7,358 nucleotides of DNA from Candidatus Bathyarchaeota archaeon (GCA_030627225.1 DAOUSM010000040.1:1-7358); one strand, 5' to 3'; counted from the stretch's first letter, positions 1-6,195 are shown. Notes: generated from the letters alone by a model not told the origin. Program-made: numbers and translations.

Positions 1-142
1 CAGAAACTTTAATGTCTAGTATCTTGGCGCCTTTCTGTTGAAGGGTTTCCAGTATTGCATTAAGCTTGTCAGCATCATGTCCCGAACGCATGGCACTGCC
101 CAAGTCGCCAAAATTTTCGAATATGTGAACAAAGACTGCCAT
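1..142 (-). CDS. Unidentified small protein, N-terminal 47 residues (runs off the left edge)
   Basis: Reading leftwards from an ATG at 142-140 gives an open frame of 47 codons to the window edge, beginning MAVFVHIFENFGDLG and continuing through LNAILETLQQKGAKILDIKVS. The start is supported by AGGGG (149-153) six bases upstream and by an AT-rich box at 177-191. The pattern of a short hydrophobic strand, a helix (about residues 22-37) and a second strand (ILDIKV) suggests a small soluble alpha/beta domain. I see no signal peptide, membrane segment or catalytic motif. I do not recognise the family and assign no function. It diverges from the DUF167 gene at 217. That it is real is supported by the start signals and protein-like composition, but only a fragment is visible. 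Confidence 0.6.
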   Translation of the reverse strand, partial: MAVFVHIFENFGDLGSAMRSGHDADKLNAILETLQQKGAKILDIKVS

Positions 143-176
143 ATTCTTCCCCTTTTATGCGGTAATGGGAGATGTT

Positions 177-191
177 GTATTAAAATTTATG
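177..191. promoter_or_regulatory. Shared AT-rich TATA-like region between two divergent genes
   Basis: The only AT-rich tract in the 74-base gap between the divergent genes reads GTATTAAAATTTATG. On the plus strand its centre lies about 32 bases before the ATG at 217, predicting a transcript that starts within a few bases of that ATG; no ribosome binding site precedes it, so the message would be leaderless or nearly so. On the minus strand it would start transcription about 15 bases before the ATG at 142, just ahead of AGGGG. The assignment comes from position and composition only. Confidence 0.4.
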
Positions 192-216
192 AGCAAGTCT
201 CATTAAACGTTTTTAC

Positions 217-501
217 ATGAAAAACATGAAAATCTATGAGACGAAGCATGGTGTAATCCTAGAAGTTTCTGTTAAGCCAAGGTCTAAGGAGTTCAAAATC
301 TTGGCTGATAAAAACGGGATTGTTGTTTTCTGCCGAGAAGAACCAGTTAAGGGGAAAGTGAATAAGGAGCTGATAAAAGGGTTTTCAAAGCTTTTCCATA
401 AGGAAGTGGAGCTAATTTCAGGGTTTGCTTCCAAACAAAAGAAGCTGTTAATAAAAGACGCTGAAAAAAGCGAAGTAGAACGTGTTTTATTGCGTAAATA
501 A
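217..501 (+). CDS. DUF167 / YggU-family protein
   Basis: This 94-residue protein matches the DUF167 (YggU) family in length and layout: an opening beta strand with VSVKPRSKEFKI (about 18-29), then the family signature region EEPVKGKVNKELIKGFSK (about 41-58), in which the usual form is pPV.GkAN..Li, then a strand-turn ELISGFASKQKKLLI (65-79), the usual vsG..sr.K.v.i. The usual alanine of GKAN is a valine here. The family is widespread in bacteria, archaea and eukaryotes; its molecular function is not established. The start could be ATG 217 or ATG 226 (MKIYETKHG); neither has a ribosome binding site, and the TATA-like box at 177-191 fits a leaderless start at 217. The gene converges on prf1, leaving 24 bases between stop codons. 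Confidence 0.85.
   Translation: MKNMKIYETKHGVILEVSVKPRSKEFKILADKNGIVVFCREEPVKGKVNKELIKGFSKLFHKEVELISGFASKQKKLLIKDAEKSEVERVLLRK
464..469 (-). terminator. Candidate T-tract terminator for prf1, inside the DUF167 gene
   Basis: The minus-strand transcript leaving prf1 meets six consecutive T residues (AAAAAA on the plus strand) about 57 bases beyond its stop codon. Archaeal transcription commonly ends at such T-tracts without a hairpin. The tract also encodes lysine codons of DUF167 on the other strand, so it may be coincidental. Confidence 0.25.
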
Positions 502-503
502 CA

Positions 504-528
504 TTTTTGGAATGTGATGTACATTCTA
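504..528. terminator. Hairpin plus T-tract between convergent genes
   Basis: Just after the DUF167 stop comes TTTTT (504-508), then a perfect 6-base inverted repeat GAATGT (510-515) and ACATTC (521-526) around the 5-base loop GATGT. The stem extends by a G-U and a T-A pair to 508/528. It covers the whole convergent gap and includes the prf1 stop codon (TAG at 526-528 on the minus strand). For the plus-strand gene the T-tract lies before the stem, unlike a bacterial intrinsic terminator, but it would suffice as an archaeal T-run signal. A role in ending both transcripts is inferred. Confidence 0.35.
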
Positions 529-1788
529 TTGATTTTGAAGTTTGAAGCGCAGTATTGCCGCTATTCCGCCGAATGATTTCTTAAGCATCTGTCCTTCTTC
601 TGTTTCGTCGGAAATCATTTCTACCTCGGTGTTTGCTTGTTCAGCTAGTTGAGCGAAGTTCTCTATAAGGTCTTCCGTGTGAGCTATGCCTAAAGCTGGA
701 ACCTTGCATTTTGGGCATGGTTTTCCAATGAGGCTTTGTTCAAAGCTTGTTAGCATTTGGCTTTTTAAGGTGTGTTGTTCCTCATGGCTGCAGGCGCTGC
801 ATTTTGCAGTAACTCTTATTATGTCTAGTCCTTCAGAAAGCAGTAGTGTTTTAACTGCGCCTGTTTCAAGGGCTTTTCTAACTTCTTCTTCGCCGTATGT
901 TGCCAATCCTGTGTCATGTCCAACTTCGTAGAGGAACTGTTGCATTACTTCCTTTTCTTCTATGTAGCGTATTTTCCGCATTATTTCTGGAGCCTTATCA
1001 ACAACTTCTTTGACGCCTTGCTCATCCACATAAGCCGTGTCAATTATGTCTATAACTTTGCTTTTCAGCATGTAATTCAGATAGTCGCCTTTTTCGAAGT
1101 CGTATTTTGTTGGTCCTGGACCAGCAATTAGCAAGCCTTTCAGGTTTTCAATTGGCAAAAATGTTTCGTTGGCGTGTTCGGCTACCCTTCTGAAATACTC
1201 TTGCAGCCGCATTTCCCTCAGTCTTTCAAATCTTCTTGCTGATTGTCCACCTGCACGTGTTTTTCCGGGCACGCCTGACGTTTCCTGTCTGAGTATTTCA
1301 AGTCTTCTGCCCTCTAGTTTTGCAAATGTGACTGCTGAAGCGTCTATGAGAAGTATGCCGTAAGTTTCCTTTTCTCTTAATAACTCTTGTAAATGCTCTG
1401 TGTGGAATCTTGAGTCGCATCGATAGAGGTAGATGCTTATCGGTTCAGGTGGAACAATGACGTATGTTTCTATTTTTTCGCTTCCAGCTCCATTCTGTGG
1501 GACTGCACCGCAGAATATTACAAGTCCGTTTTCGGGGGGTTCCTTGAAAAGTTTGAGGCGTTGCTGAACCTTCACAATGGCGTCTTGAACGTTTTTGCGT
1601 GTTGTTGTAGACTTTATGTTTGAAGCTGTGCCGTATTCTTGTCTAAGCATGTTCACAACATCGCTTATCTGCCTTCCAGGCGGGACATAAAGCGAAATAA
1701 GCTCTGTTCCCCGTCCCTCTTTGCTGGCCAGCATGTTCAGTATCCTTTTTAACCTGAACAGTTCTAACGAAGTTCTTTTCTTACTCAA
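526..1788 (-). CDS. prf1: Archaeal peptide chain release factor 1 (aRF1, eRF1 family)
   Basis: This 420-residue protein has the full set of class-1 archaeal/eukaryal release factor motifs. It recognises all three stop codons in the ribosomal A site and triggers peptidyl-tRNA hydrolysis. The N domain carries NIKS (57-60) and YRCDSRF (122-128, the YxCxxxF stop-recognition motif). The middle domain has GGQ at 180-182 within GKTRAGGQSARRFERL. The C domain keeps two Cys pairs, CSAC (330-333) and CPKC (358-361), likely a zinc site. Length is normal for archaea. The start is TTG (1788-1786): it places ELISLYVPPGRQ at the usual distance from the N-terminus, and the next methionine (residue 19) would cut into the conserved region. 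The ribosome binding site is weak (AAGTGA, 1795-1800). It is the last gene of the ade-ftr-prf1 run, 73 bases after ftr, and may also have its own promoter. Confidence 0.97.
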   Translation of the reverse strand: MSKKRTSLELFRLKRILNMLASKEGRGTELISLYVPPGRQISDVVNMLRQEYGTASNIKSTTTRKNVQDAIVKVQQRLKLFKEPPENGLVIFCGAVPQNGAGSEKIETYVIVPPEPISIYLYRCDSRFHTEHLQELLREKETYGILLIDASAVTFAKLEGRRLEILRQETSGVPGKTRAGGQSARRFERLREMRLQEYFRRVAEHANETFLPIENLKGLLIAGPGPTKYDFEKGDYLNYMLKSKVIDIIDTAYVDEQGVKEVVDKAPEIMRKIRYIEEKEVMQQFLYEVGHDTGLATYGEEEVRKALETGAVKTLLLSEGLDIIRVTAKCSACSHEEQHTLKSQMLTSFEQSLIGKPCPKCKVPALGIAHTEDLIENFAQLAEQANTEVEMISDETEEGQMLKKSFGGIAAILRFKLQNQ

Positions 1789-1835
1789 CTATTTTCACTT
1801 GGGATTGACTTAACCGTAAAGCTACATTACAAGGC

Positions 1836-1847
1836 ATCAAATAAGAG
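1836..1847 (-). promoter_or_regulatory. Weak candidate TATA box for prf1
   Basis: On the minus strand the ftr-prf1 gap contains CTCTTATTTGAT, the best AT-rich box in its 73 bases. A start about 26 bases downstream would give a leader of roughly 28 bases before the TTG codon. The longer gap here than between ade and ftr makes a private promoter plausible, but the box is a poor match to the archaeal consensus. Confidence 0.25.
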
Positions 1848-1861
1848 TTTGGGAATAAAGG

Positions 1862-2794
1862 TTATGTTATATCTAAAACTTCCCTTAAAAATGCCTTGTA
1901 TGGACCAAGTTTGCCCCCGTAATTGCCTGCTGAGATTCTGACAACACCTGGAACACTTGCGGCAGCCCTTATCCCTTCACACATTGCTCTTTTAACCGCT
2001 TCAAACGTTAAGCCGTTAATGACAATTTCGTAGACACAATTCACGTTTTCTGATAGCTGCGAATTCGGCACAAGTTTTCTTAATCGGGGGCAGAAAGGAT
2101 GATTGGTTGAAGCTTTAAGCTTATACTTTAAGGAACCAGCCTTTGAGCCGGAGCGGCAGATTCCGCCGGGAAAAGGCAGAATAACTTCGCTTGCTTTGTT
2201 TTTAATGGCTTTTACTGCTTCTTCAGCAGCCCTAAGCCCGGAAGACTTGTCTTTGGCTAGGATTAGGAAGTTTCCGCCAGCTATGGCTTCAGCTGCACCA
2301 AAAGTGTCCTCAACAACGAATTCACCCTCCATAACCGGAATTCTCCAAACCTTTCTGTTTCCAACCAAGCTTTTTCTTTGGAACCCATCACCAAACAGTC
2401 GTATGCTTCTGCCAACTTTCAGTTTTCTTTTGGCGTTTGGCATTGCGTCGAAGGCTGATGCTGTTGGGCACGTCATTACGCATTGTCCTATACGCAGTAT
2501 CATCTGCTTTTTCAATTCAAACCTGTTACGGTTATATATTTGGATTAAAACGCCTACGCGGTTGTCTGGAGTTTTGTCTGCTGACACTATGGCTTCTATG
2601 CCGGCTTCAGCCGGAGCCATAATCACACTTGTCGCGAAACCAGTTGCAGCAGCAGCTGCTGTCAAAGCCCATCTTTCATTATCAGCCGTGATTAGCACTC
2701 TTCCAGCCCACATTGGAAACATTTCAGCAAAAGTATCCACAATCTCACAGACGTTTCCATTTTCCGCTCTATACGTAAATGTTTCTTCAATCAT
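1862..2794 (-). CDS. ftr: Formylmethanofuran:tetrahydromethanopterin formyltransferase
   Basis: Ftr moves the formyl group from formyl-methanofuran to N5 of H4MPT, reversibly, in the cytoplasm. The 310-residue product follows the family closely along its whole length: VDTFAEMFPMW (19-29), ATGFATSVIM-PAEAGIE (50-67), RIGQCVMTCPTASAFDAMP (101-119), FGDGFQ (134-139), KVWRIPVMEGEFVVEDTFG (148-166), GGNF (173-176), PFPGGI (207-212), ASTN (228-231), CVYEIVINGL (253-262) and VVRISAGNYGGKLG (284-297). The glutamate at 256 sits where, as I recall, a catalytically implicated Glu (245) lies in the Methanopyrus kandleri enzyme. About ten extra residues precede the usual start; the ATG is kept because AGGAAGAG (2801-2808) lies six bases upstream. 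It follows ade by 28 bases and precedes prf1. No formylmethanofuran dehydrogenase or mch gene is in the window. Confidence 0.96.
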   Translation of the reverse strand: MIEETFTYRAENGNVCEIVDTFAEMFPMWAGRVLITADNERWALTAAAAATGFATSVIMAPAEAGIEAIVSADKTPDNRVGVLIQIYNRNRFELKKQMILRIGQCVMTCPTASAFDAMPNAKRKLKVGRSIRLFGDGFQRKSLVGNRKVWRIPVMEGEFVVEDTFGAAEAIAGGNFLILAKDKSSGLRAAEEAVKAIKNKASEVILPFPGGICRSGSKAGSLKYKLKASTNHPFCPRLRKLVPNSQLSENVNCVYEIVINGLTFEAVKRAMCEGIRAAASVPGVVRISAGNYGGKLGPYKAFLREVLDIT

Positions 2795-2822
2795 CGGTTT
2801 CTCTTCCTTTGTCTAAACTTTA

Positions 2823-4604
2823 CTATGCAAACAAAGAAATGAATTTAAATTTTTTAACATCTACCAAGCCTTTATCAGTTATTCTTAGTTCTGGTATTAC
2901 TGGCAACGCAAGCAAAGACAAACTCATGAAGGGTGACTCAATGATACAACCCAGTTTTTCCCAAGCCTTCCGCAGTTTCTCAATTTTCCTACAAACAATT
3001 TCTGGCAATTCATCAGACATGAGTCCAGCCATTGGCAGCTCCACTAACCCAATTGTTTTTCCGTTTTGAATTGCTACTATTCCGCCGCCGACCTCTGCCA
3101 AAGCGTTAACTGCCGTAGCCATGTCAGAATCACTTACACCTATCACTATTATGTTGTGGCTGTCATGTACCACGCTTGAAGCAACAGCACCTTTCTTTAA
3201 ACCAAAACCTTCCACAAAACCTACACAAATGTTTCCCGTACGTTTATGCCTCTCAACAACAGCAACCTTAACGATGTCCTTTTCCATGGATGAGAGTACT
3301 TCGCCATTTTTCACTCTAAGGGTTCCTTGTAGATGCTTTGTAATGGCTTTTCCTTCCACAATGCCTATGACGTGAACTTTCACTCTTCCCTTCTTGGAAG
3401 GAGCCTTAACCATGAAGTCTTTAGGCTTTACTGGCTTTTTTAGATGAATTGTCTTCTTAACCGTGGCTGGGTAACGTGGGAGAACCATATCTATCAGAAG
3501 TTTACCATTTTTCGCAACCACTATACCACCTGCAATTACTGCGTTTACTTTAACCTTTGTTAAATCATCTAGAACTAGGATGTCAGCATATTTGCTAGGA
3601 GCAACGTTGCCTATGTCGCGGCTGATCCCGAAGTGTTCCGCCGTGTTTAACGTTGCCATTTGCACCGCAACAACCGGGTCAACGCCTTCCTCTATTGCTC
3701 TCCGAACAACATCATCCATGTGCCCATTCTTCAGCAAAGTTTCACAATGCCTATCATCCGTCACTAAGCAGACGTGCCGCGCATCTAAACCATACTCTGT
3801 TACGCATTTAATCACTTGGGCAAGGTCACGCCAAGCTGAAGCCTCACGAATCATAGCATACATGCCAAGTCTAAGCCTCTGAACACCATCAATTGCCCTT
3901 GTGGATTCGTGGCACGAAGAGATTCCAGCGGCAATGTAGGCTGCCAACTCAGCGTTTAAGAGGTTGTTTGCATGTCCCTCAACAACCTTGCCGCAACCCA
4001 GAGTGGCTTGAATCTTGCCGTGCATCTTGCCGTCACAGTTCAGCACACCCGGATAGTTCATGACTTCACCTAGTCCAATAGCACCATCCCACCTTAACGC
4101 TTCTGTTACATCACCAACGGTTAATTCAGCCCCGGAAGTTTCAAAACCTGGTGCTGCTGGAACGCACGAAGGTATACAGACAAAGACTTTAAGCGGCAAA
4201 TTTTTAGCTTCATCTATCATAAGCTTGATTCCTTTTAAACCGAGCACGTTTGCGATTTCATGCGGGTCTATGAAAACCGTTGTGGTTCCGTGAGGAATGA
4301 TTGTGCGGGCAAACTGTGTGAGAGTAAGCATGCTGCTTTCAACATGCACATGCCCGTCCAAAAAGCCCGGAGCAATGTACTTATCTTTCGCATCAACCAC
4401 TAGAGTTTTATTTCCGAGCGTATGGCTTGCTTCTCCAACAATTGCAATTCTGTCTTTTTTCACCGCTATATCCACATCTTCAAGAAGCTCGCCAGAATTG
4501 ACGTTAACAAGCGTGCCACCCTTAACAATTAAATCGGCTTTTTCCCTTCCCAAAGCCGTGTTGACAAGAAGTTTCGTGACTTCTTCTATCCTTGTTCTCT
4601 TCAT
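2823..4604 (-). CDS. ade: Adenine deaminase (Ade/AdeC type)
   Basis: The enzyme hydrolyses adenine to hypoxanthine and ammonia in purine salvage. The 593-residue protein is of normal length for the bacterial/archaeal Ade family of metal-dependent amidohydrolases. Visible metal and active-site motifs are GHVHVESSM (84-92), FIDPHEIANVLG (111-122), GLGEVMNYPGV (177-187), EGHANNL (209-215), the SSCHEST segment with His 232, and TDDRH (282-286). NTAEHFG and the beta-sandwich segment IGNVAPSKYADILVLDDL follow; the C-terminal domain ends ALPVIPELRITDKGLVDV. No key residue appears missing. The ATG at 4604 has GAGG (4613-4616) eight bases upstream. It heads the ade-ftr-prf1 run and diverges from the HIT gene. 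As the family contains related amidohydrolases, the exact substrate is inferred, but the motif pattern is that of adenine deaminase. Confidence 0.95.
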   Translation of the reverse strand: MKRTRIEEVTKLLVNTALGREKADLIVKGGTLVNVNSGELLEDVDIAVKKDRIAIVGEASHTLGNKTLVVDAKDKYIAPGFLDGHVHVESSMLTLTQFARTIIPHGTTTVFIDPHEIANVLGLKGIKLMIDEAKNLPLKVFVCIPSCVPAAPGFETSGAELTVGDVTEALRWDGAIGLGEVMNYPGVLNCDGKMHGKIQATLGCGKVVEGHANNLLNAELAAYIAAGISSCHESTRAIDGVQRLRLGMYAMIREASAWRDLAQVIKCVTEYGLDARHVCLVTDDRHCETLLKNGHMDDVVRRAIEEGVDPVVAVQMATLNTAEHFGISRDIGNVAPSKYADILVLDDLTKVKVNAVIAGGIVVAKNGKLLIDMVLPRYPATVKKTIHLKKPVKPKDFMVKAPSKKGRVKVHVIGIVEGKAITKHLQGTLRVKNGEVLSSMEKDIVKVAVVERHKRTGNICVGFVEGFGLKKGAVASSVVHDSHNIIVIGVSDSDMATAVNALAEVGGGIVAIQNGKTIGLVELPMAGLMSDELPEIVCRKIEKLRKAWEKLGCIIESPFMSLSLLALPVIPELRITDKGLVDVKKFKFISLFA

Positions 4605-4633
4605 AGACTTTTCCTCAATCTTCGTCTATAACG

Positions 4634-4650
4634 AATATGCATATAAACCA
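4634..4650. promoter_or_regulatory. Back-to-back TATA boxes with a central palindrome, ade / HIT divergent promoter
   Basis: The 76-base gap between the ade and HIT start codons contains AATATGCATATAAACCA. The centre ATATGCATAT (4635-4644) is a perfect 10-base palindrome. Rightwards, CATATAAA predicts a start near 4670, just before the GAGG (4670-4673) that lies seven bases ahead of the HIT ATG. Leftwards, GTTTATATGC predicts a start near 4617, just before the ade GAGG at 4613-4616. The two predicted boxes overlap, so polymerase recruitment in one direction should exclude the other. Box and leader geometry agree for both genes; regulation is inferred. Confidence 0.5.
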
Positions 4651-4680
4651 GCAAAATTTAACAGTTCCAGAGGTTTGTAG

Positions 4681-5106
4681 ATGGAAGACTGTGTTTTCTG
4701 TCGCATCATTAAGGGTGTTGCACCTGCAAGTATAGTCTACAAGGATGAAAAAGTTGTGGCAATCATGGATATTCGACCAGTCAATCCAGGACATGTGCTA
4801 ATAATTCCAAAAGTCCATGCTGCACAATTGTCTGAACTTGAGGAGGAAACGGGAGCACATATGTTTAAGGTTGCGATGCGTATCGTTGAGGCTCTTAGGC
4901 ATTCAAATATAAAATGTGAAGGAGTGAACCTCTTCTTGGCGGATGGAGAAGCTGCATTTCAAGACGTATTTCACGTTCACTTACACGTTATTCCCAGGTT
5001 TAGGGGCGACGGTTTCGAGATAAAGGTTGGACCCCACTATGGTTTAAAGATGGATAGAAAAGAACTGGACGTAATCGCCGAAAAAATCAGAGAGGCCATG
5101 CGTTAG
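4681..5106 (+). CDS. HIT-family nucleotide hydrolase/transferase
   Basis: The 141-residue protein is a complete histidine-triad protein of the Hint branch. It opens with CVFCRIIKG (4-12), where Cys 4 and Cys 7, with His 46 and His 98, match the zinc site found in many members. DIRPVNPGHVLIIPKVH (30-46) is the usual core. The triad HVHLHVIPR (98-106) gives His 98, 100 and 102, with His 100 the expected nucleophile. Such proteins cleave adenosine phosphoramidates or dinucleoside polyphosphates; which one is not readable here. The ATG has GAGG seven bases upstream. It diverges from ade, so both neighbours act on adenine-containing compounds, and its stop lies 14 bases from that of mtdB. Confidence 0.95.
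   Translation: MEDCVFCRIIKGVAPASIVYKDEKVVAIMDIRPVNPGHVLIIPKVHAAQLSELEEETGAHMFKVAMRIVEALRHSNIKCEGVNLFLADGEAAFQDVFHVHLHVIPRFRGDGFEIKVGPHYGLKMDRKELDVIAEKIREAMR
5081..5086 (-). terminator. Candidate T-tract terminator for mtdB, inside the HIT gene
   Basis: The mtdB transcript meets six T residues (AAAAAA on the plus strand) about 35 bases past its stop codon, within the last codons of the convergent HIT gene. T-runs of this length can end archaeal transcription without a stem. Support is positional only. Confidence 0.3.
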
Positions 5107-5120
5107 AGCATTCGGGCCTA

Positions 5121-6083
5121 TTAAGGTAGCCAGTGTTTCTCTAGTTCGGCTTCACGGCTCTTTTTCTCTTCAAACTTTTTAAGAACAGACTTTTTAGCTA
5201 TTTCATAAGCTATCTTATAGTCAAATATTCCCTTCGGTCCTTCTGCAGCTCTTTTAATTAGTTGAGCTTCAATCTTGTTTTTGAATTTCCCTATGGTTAA
5301 CGCGCCTATTCCGAAAATGTTTGGTAGGATTTCTTCGCCATTGGCTTCCGATTTTAATCCTTCAACTCCTAAGGGTGGTATAGCGTTGATGTCAGCCACT
5401 ATCTTGCAGTTTTTTCCATATTCCTTTAGCGTTTTCAGTGGAAGAAGTTGAACTCCAGCAGCTCCAGCTGAAAGAATTATCTCCGCATTTTCTATGGCTT
5501 TCCCAATTTCTTCAGGGGTTTGAGCTTCCATACCTCTGACCCTTTCACATTCAAGTTTTTCATTTATCTTTGTTGCCACCGATGAAGCTCTTTGAAGGGA
5601 ACGGGAAGTAACAATGACATTTGCTTTTTCCGATGCATAAAGCCTTGCGGCAGTTTGTCCAACAGGTCCAGTTCCAGCCAGCACCGTGACCGTCTTGTTC
5701 TCTAAGTTTCCAAATCCCTTTTCAAGGGAAAGCTCCAAAGTTTTTGCAACTGCAGCAGTAGCTGTTGTATAGGCTCCTTTAGGGTCCACTATTATTGCAA
5801 GCTCGAAGGGTGGGAACATGCATTTTCTGATTTTTTCTAAAATTTCATTTACACGTTTAAAGTCACGTCCGTTAATGAAGATTTTTGTGTGTTTTGCACC
5901 TTCTGGACCCCTTGGAAACATGCCATCATAAACAATTTTTTCAGCGTCCTCAGCCGTCACGTTTTCGTACTTCAATATTAAGGCGTCCGGGAAAATGTCT
6001 ATGGTTGTTAGTATGTCAAATGGACTTGCATGTTTGTCCGTATCCAAAAAAATAAACACTTTTTTAAAAGGCTGTTCCGGCAA
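5121..6083 (-). CDS. mtdB: MtdB-like NAD(P)-dependent methylene-tetrahydromethanopterin dehydrogenase
   Basis: The 320-residue protein resembles MtdB/MtdA of methylotrophic bacteria, which oxidise methylene-H4MPT (MtdA also methylene-H4F) to the methenyl form with NAD(P)+. Matches include FLDTDKHASPFD (12-23), GMFPRGPEGAKHTKIFING (54-72), PPFELAIIVDPKGAYTTATAAV (91-112, in two parts PPFELAIIVD and GAYTTATAAV), the Rossmann loop LAGTGPVGQTAA (135-146), SAGAAGVQLLP (205-215) and VADINAIPPLGVEGL (229-243). The basic Arg 161 after the second strand (VTSRS) would suit NADP. The TTG start is firmly set by GAGGTG (6089-6094) five bases upstream. A lysine-rich tail after residue 295 has KK every five residues and exceeds the usual family length. 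It is unrelated in sequence to the F420-dependent archaeal Mtd. Exact cofactor and pterin are inferred. Confidence 0.9.
   Translation of the reverse strand: MPEQPFKKVFIFLDTDKHASPFDILTTIDIFPDALILKYENVTAEDAEKIVYDGMFPRGPEGAKHTKIFINGRDFKRVNEILEKIRKCMFPPFELAIIVDPKGAYTTATAAVAKTLELSLEKGFGNLENKTVTVLAGTGPVGQTAARLYASEKANVIVTSRSLQRASSVATKINEKLECERVRGMEAQTPEEIGKAIENAEIILSAGAAGVQLLPLKTLKEYGKNCKIVADINAIPPLGVEGLKSEANGEEILPNIFGIGALTIGKFKNKIEAQLIKRAAEGPKGIFDYKIAYEIAKKSVLKKFEEKKSREAELEKHWLP
5161..5195 (+). terminator. Three evenly spaced T5 runs, candidate terminator for the HIT transcript
   Basis: TTTTT occurs at 5161-5165, 5176-5180 and 5191-5195, exactly 15 bases apart, beginning 54 bases after the HIT stop. 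On the opposite strand each is the AAAAAG hexamer encoding a Lys-Lys pair of the MtdB tail. Clustered T-runs are the usual archaeal termination signal; the dual use is inferred. Confidence 0.35.
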
Positions 6084-6088
6084 GGTTA

Positions 6089-6094
6089 CACCTC
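6089..6094 (-). promoter_or_regulatory. Strong ribosome binding site deciding the TTG start of mtdB
   Basis: GAGGTG on the minus strand is a perfect match to the 16S rRNA tail complement and lies five bases before TTG at 6083-6081. No ATG or GTG competes at this spacing, so it fixes the unusual start codon. Confidence 0.75.
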
Positions 6095-6113
6095 TTTAGT
6101 TTGTAAGCTGATG

Positions 6114-6126
6114 TTTAAATGTATAA
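6114..6126 (-). promoter_or_regulatory. Candidate TATA box for mtdB
   Basis: The minus strand reads TTATACATTTAAA across this span. A start about 26 bases downstream falls near 6091-6098, giving a very short leader that just contains the GAGGTG site. It is the best AT-rich box on this strand in the gap upstream of mtdB. Confidence 0.4.
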
Positions 6127-6158
6127 GAATTGCCATTACTGTGTGGCTTTCACATGTC

Positions 6159-6169
6159 TTAAATATTAA
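6159..6169 (+). promoter_or_regulatory. Candidate TATA box for the small membrane protein gene
   Basis: TTAAATATTAA is centred near 6164 and predicts transcription from about 6190. That leaves room for GGAGG (6196-6200) before a TTG at 6212 but almost none before the TTG at 6194, so it supports the shorter reading of the gene. Confidence 0.45.
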
Positions 6170-6195
6170 CTGGTTATCTCTGTAACTATATTATT

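Noticed and set aside
38..220. Plus-strand frame of 60 codons at the left edge
   Set aside because: It overlaps the better supported minus-strand start at 142, runs into the DUF167 start, and its Cys-rich composition looks unlike a real protein.
234..524. Minus-strand frame of 96 codons opposite DUF167
   Set aside because: Shadow of the DUF167 gene, rich in Ser/Thr/Phe as expected from antisense of lysine-rich coding sequence.
2103..2816. Long plus-strand open frame of 237 codons
   Set aside because: It is antisense to ftr, whose protein is unmistakable; the frame stays open because of codon bias and has no ribosome binding site or recognisable motif.
4297..4680. Plus-strand frame of 127 codons ending just before the HIT gene
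   Set aside because: Antisense to the N-terminal part of ade, runs through the divergent promoter, and shows no start signal.
6136..6156. TGTG / CACA short inverted repeat in the mtdB upstream gap
   Set aside because: Only four bases per arm; expected by chance in a gap of this size.
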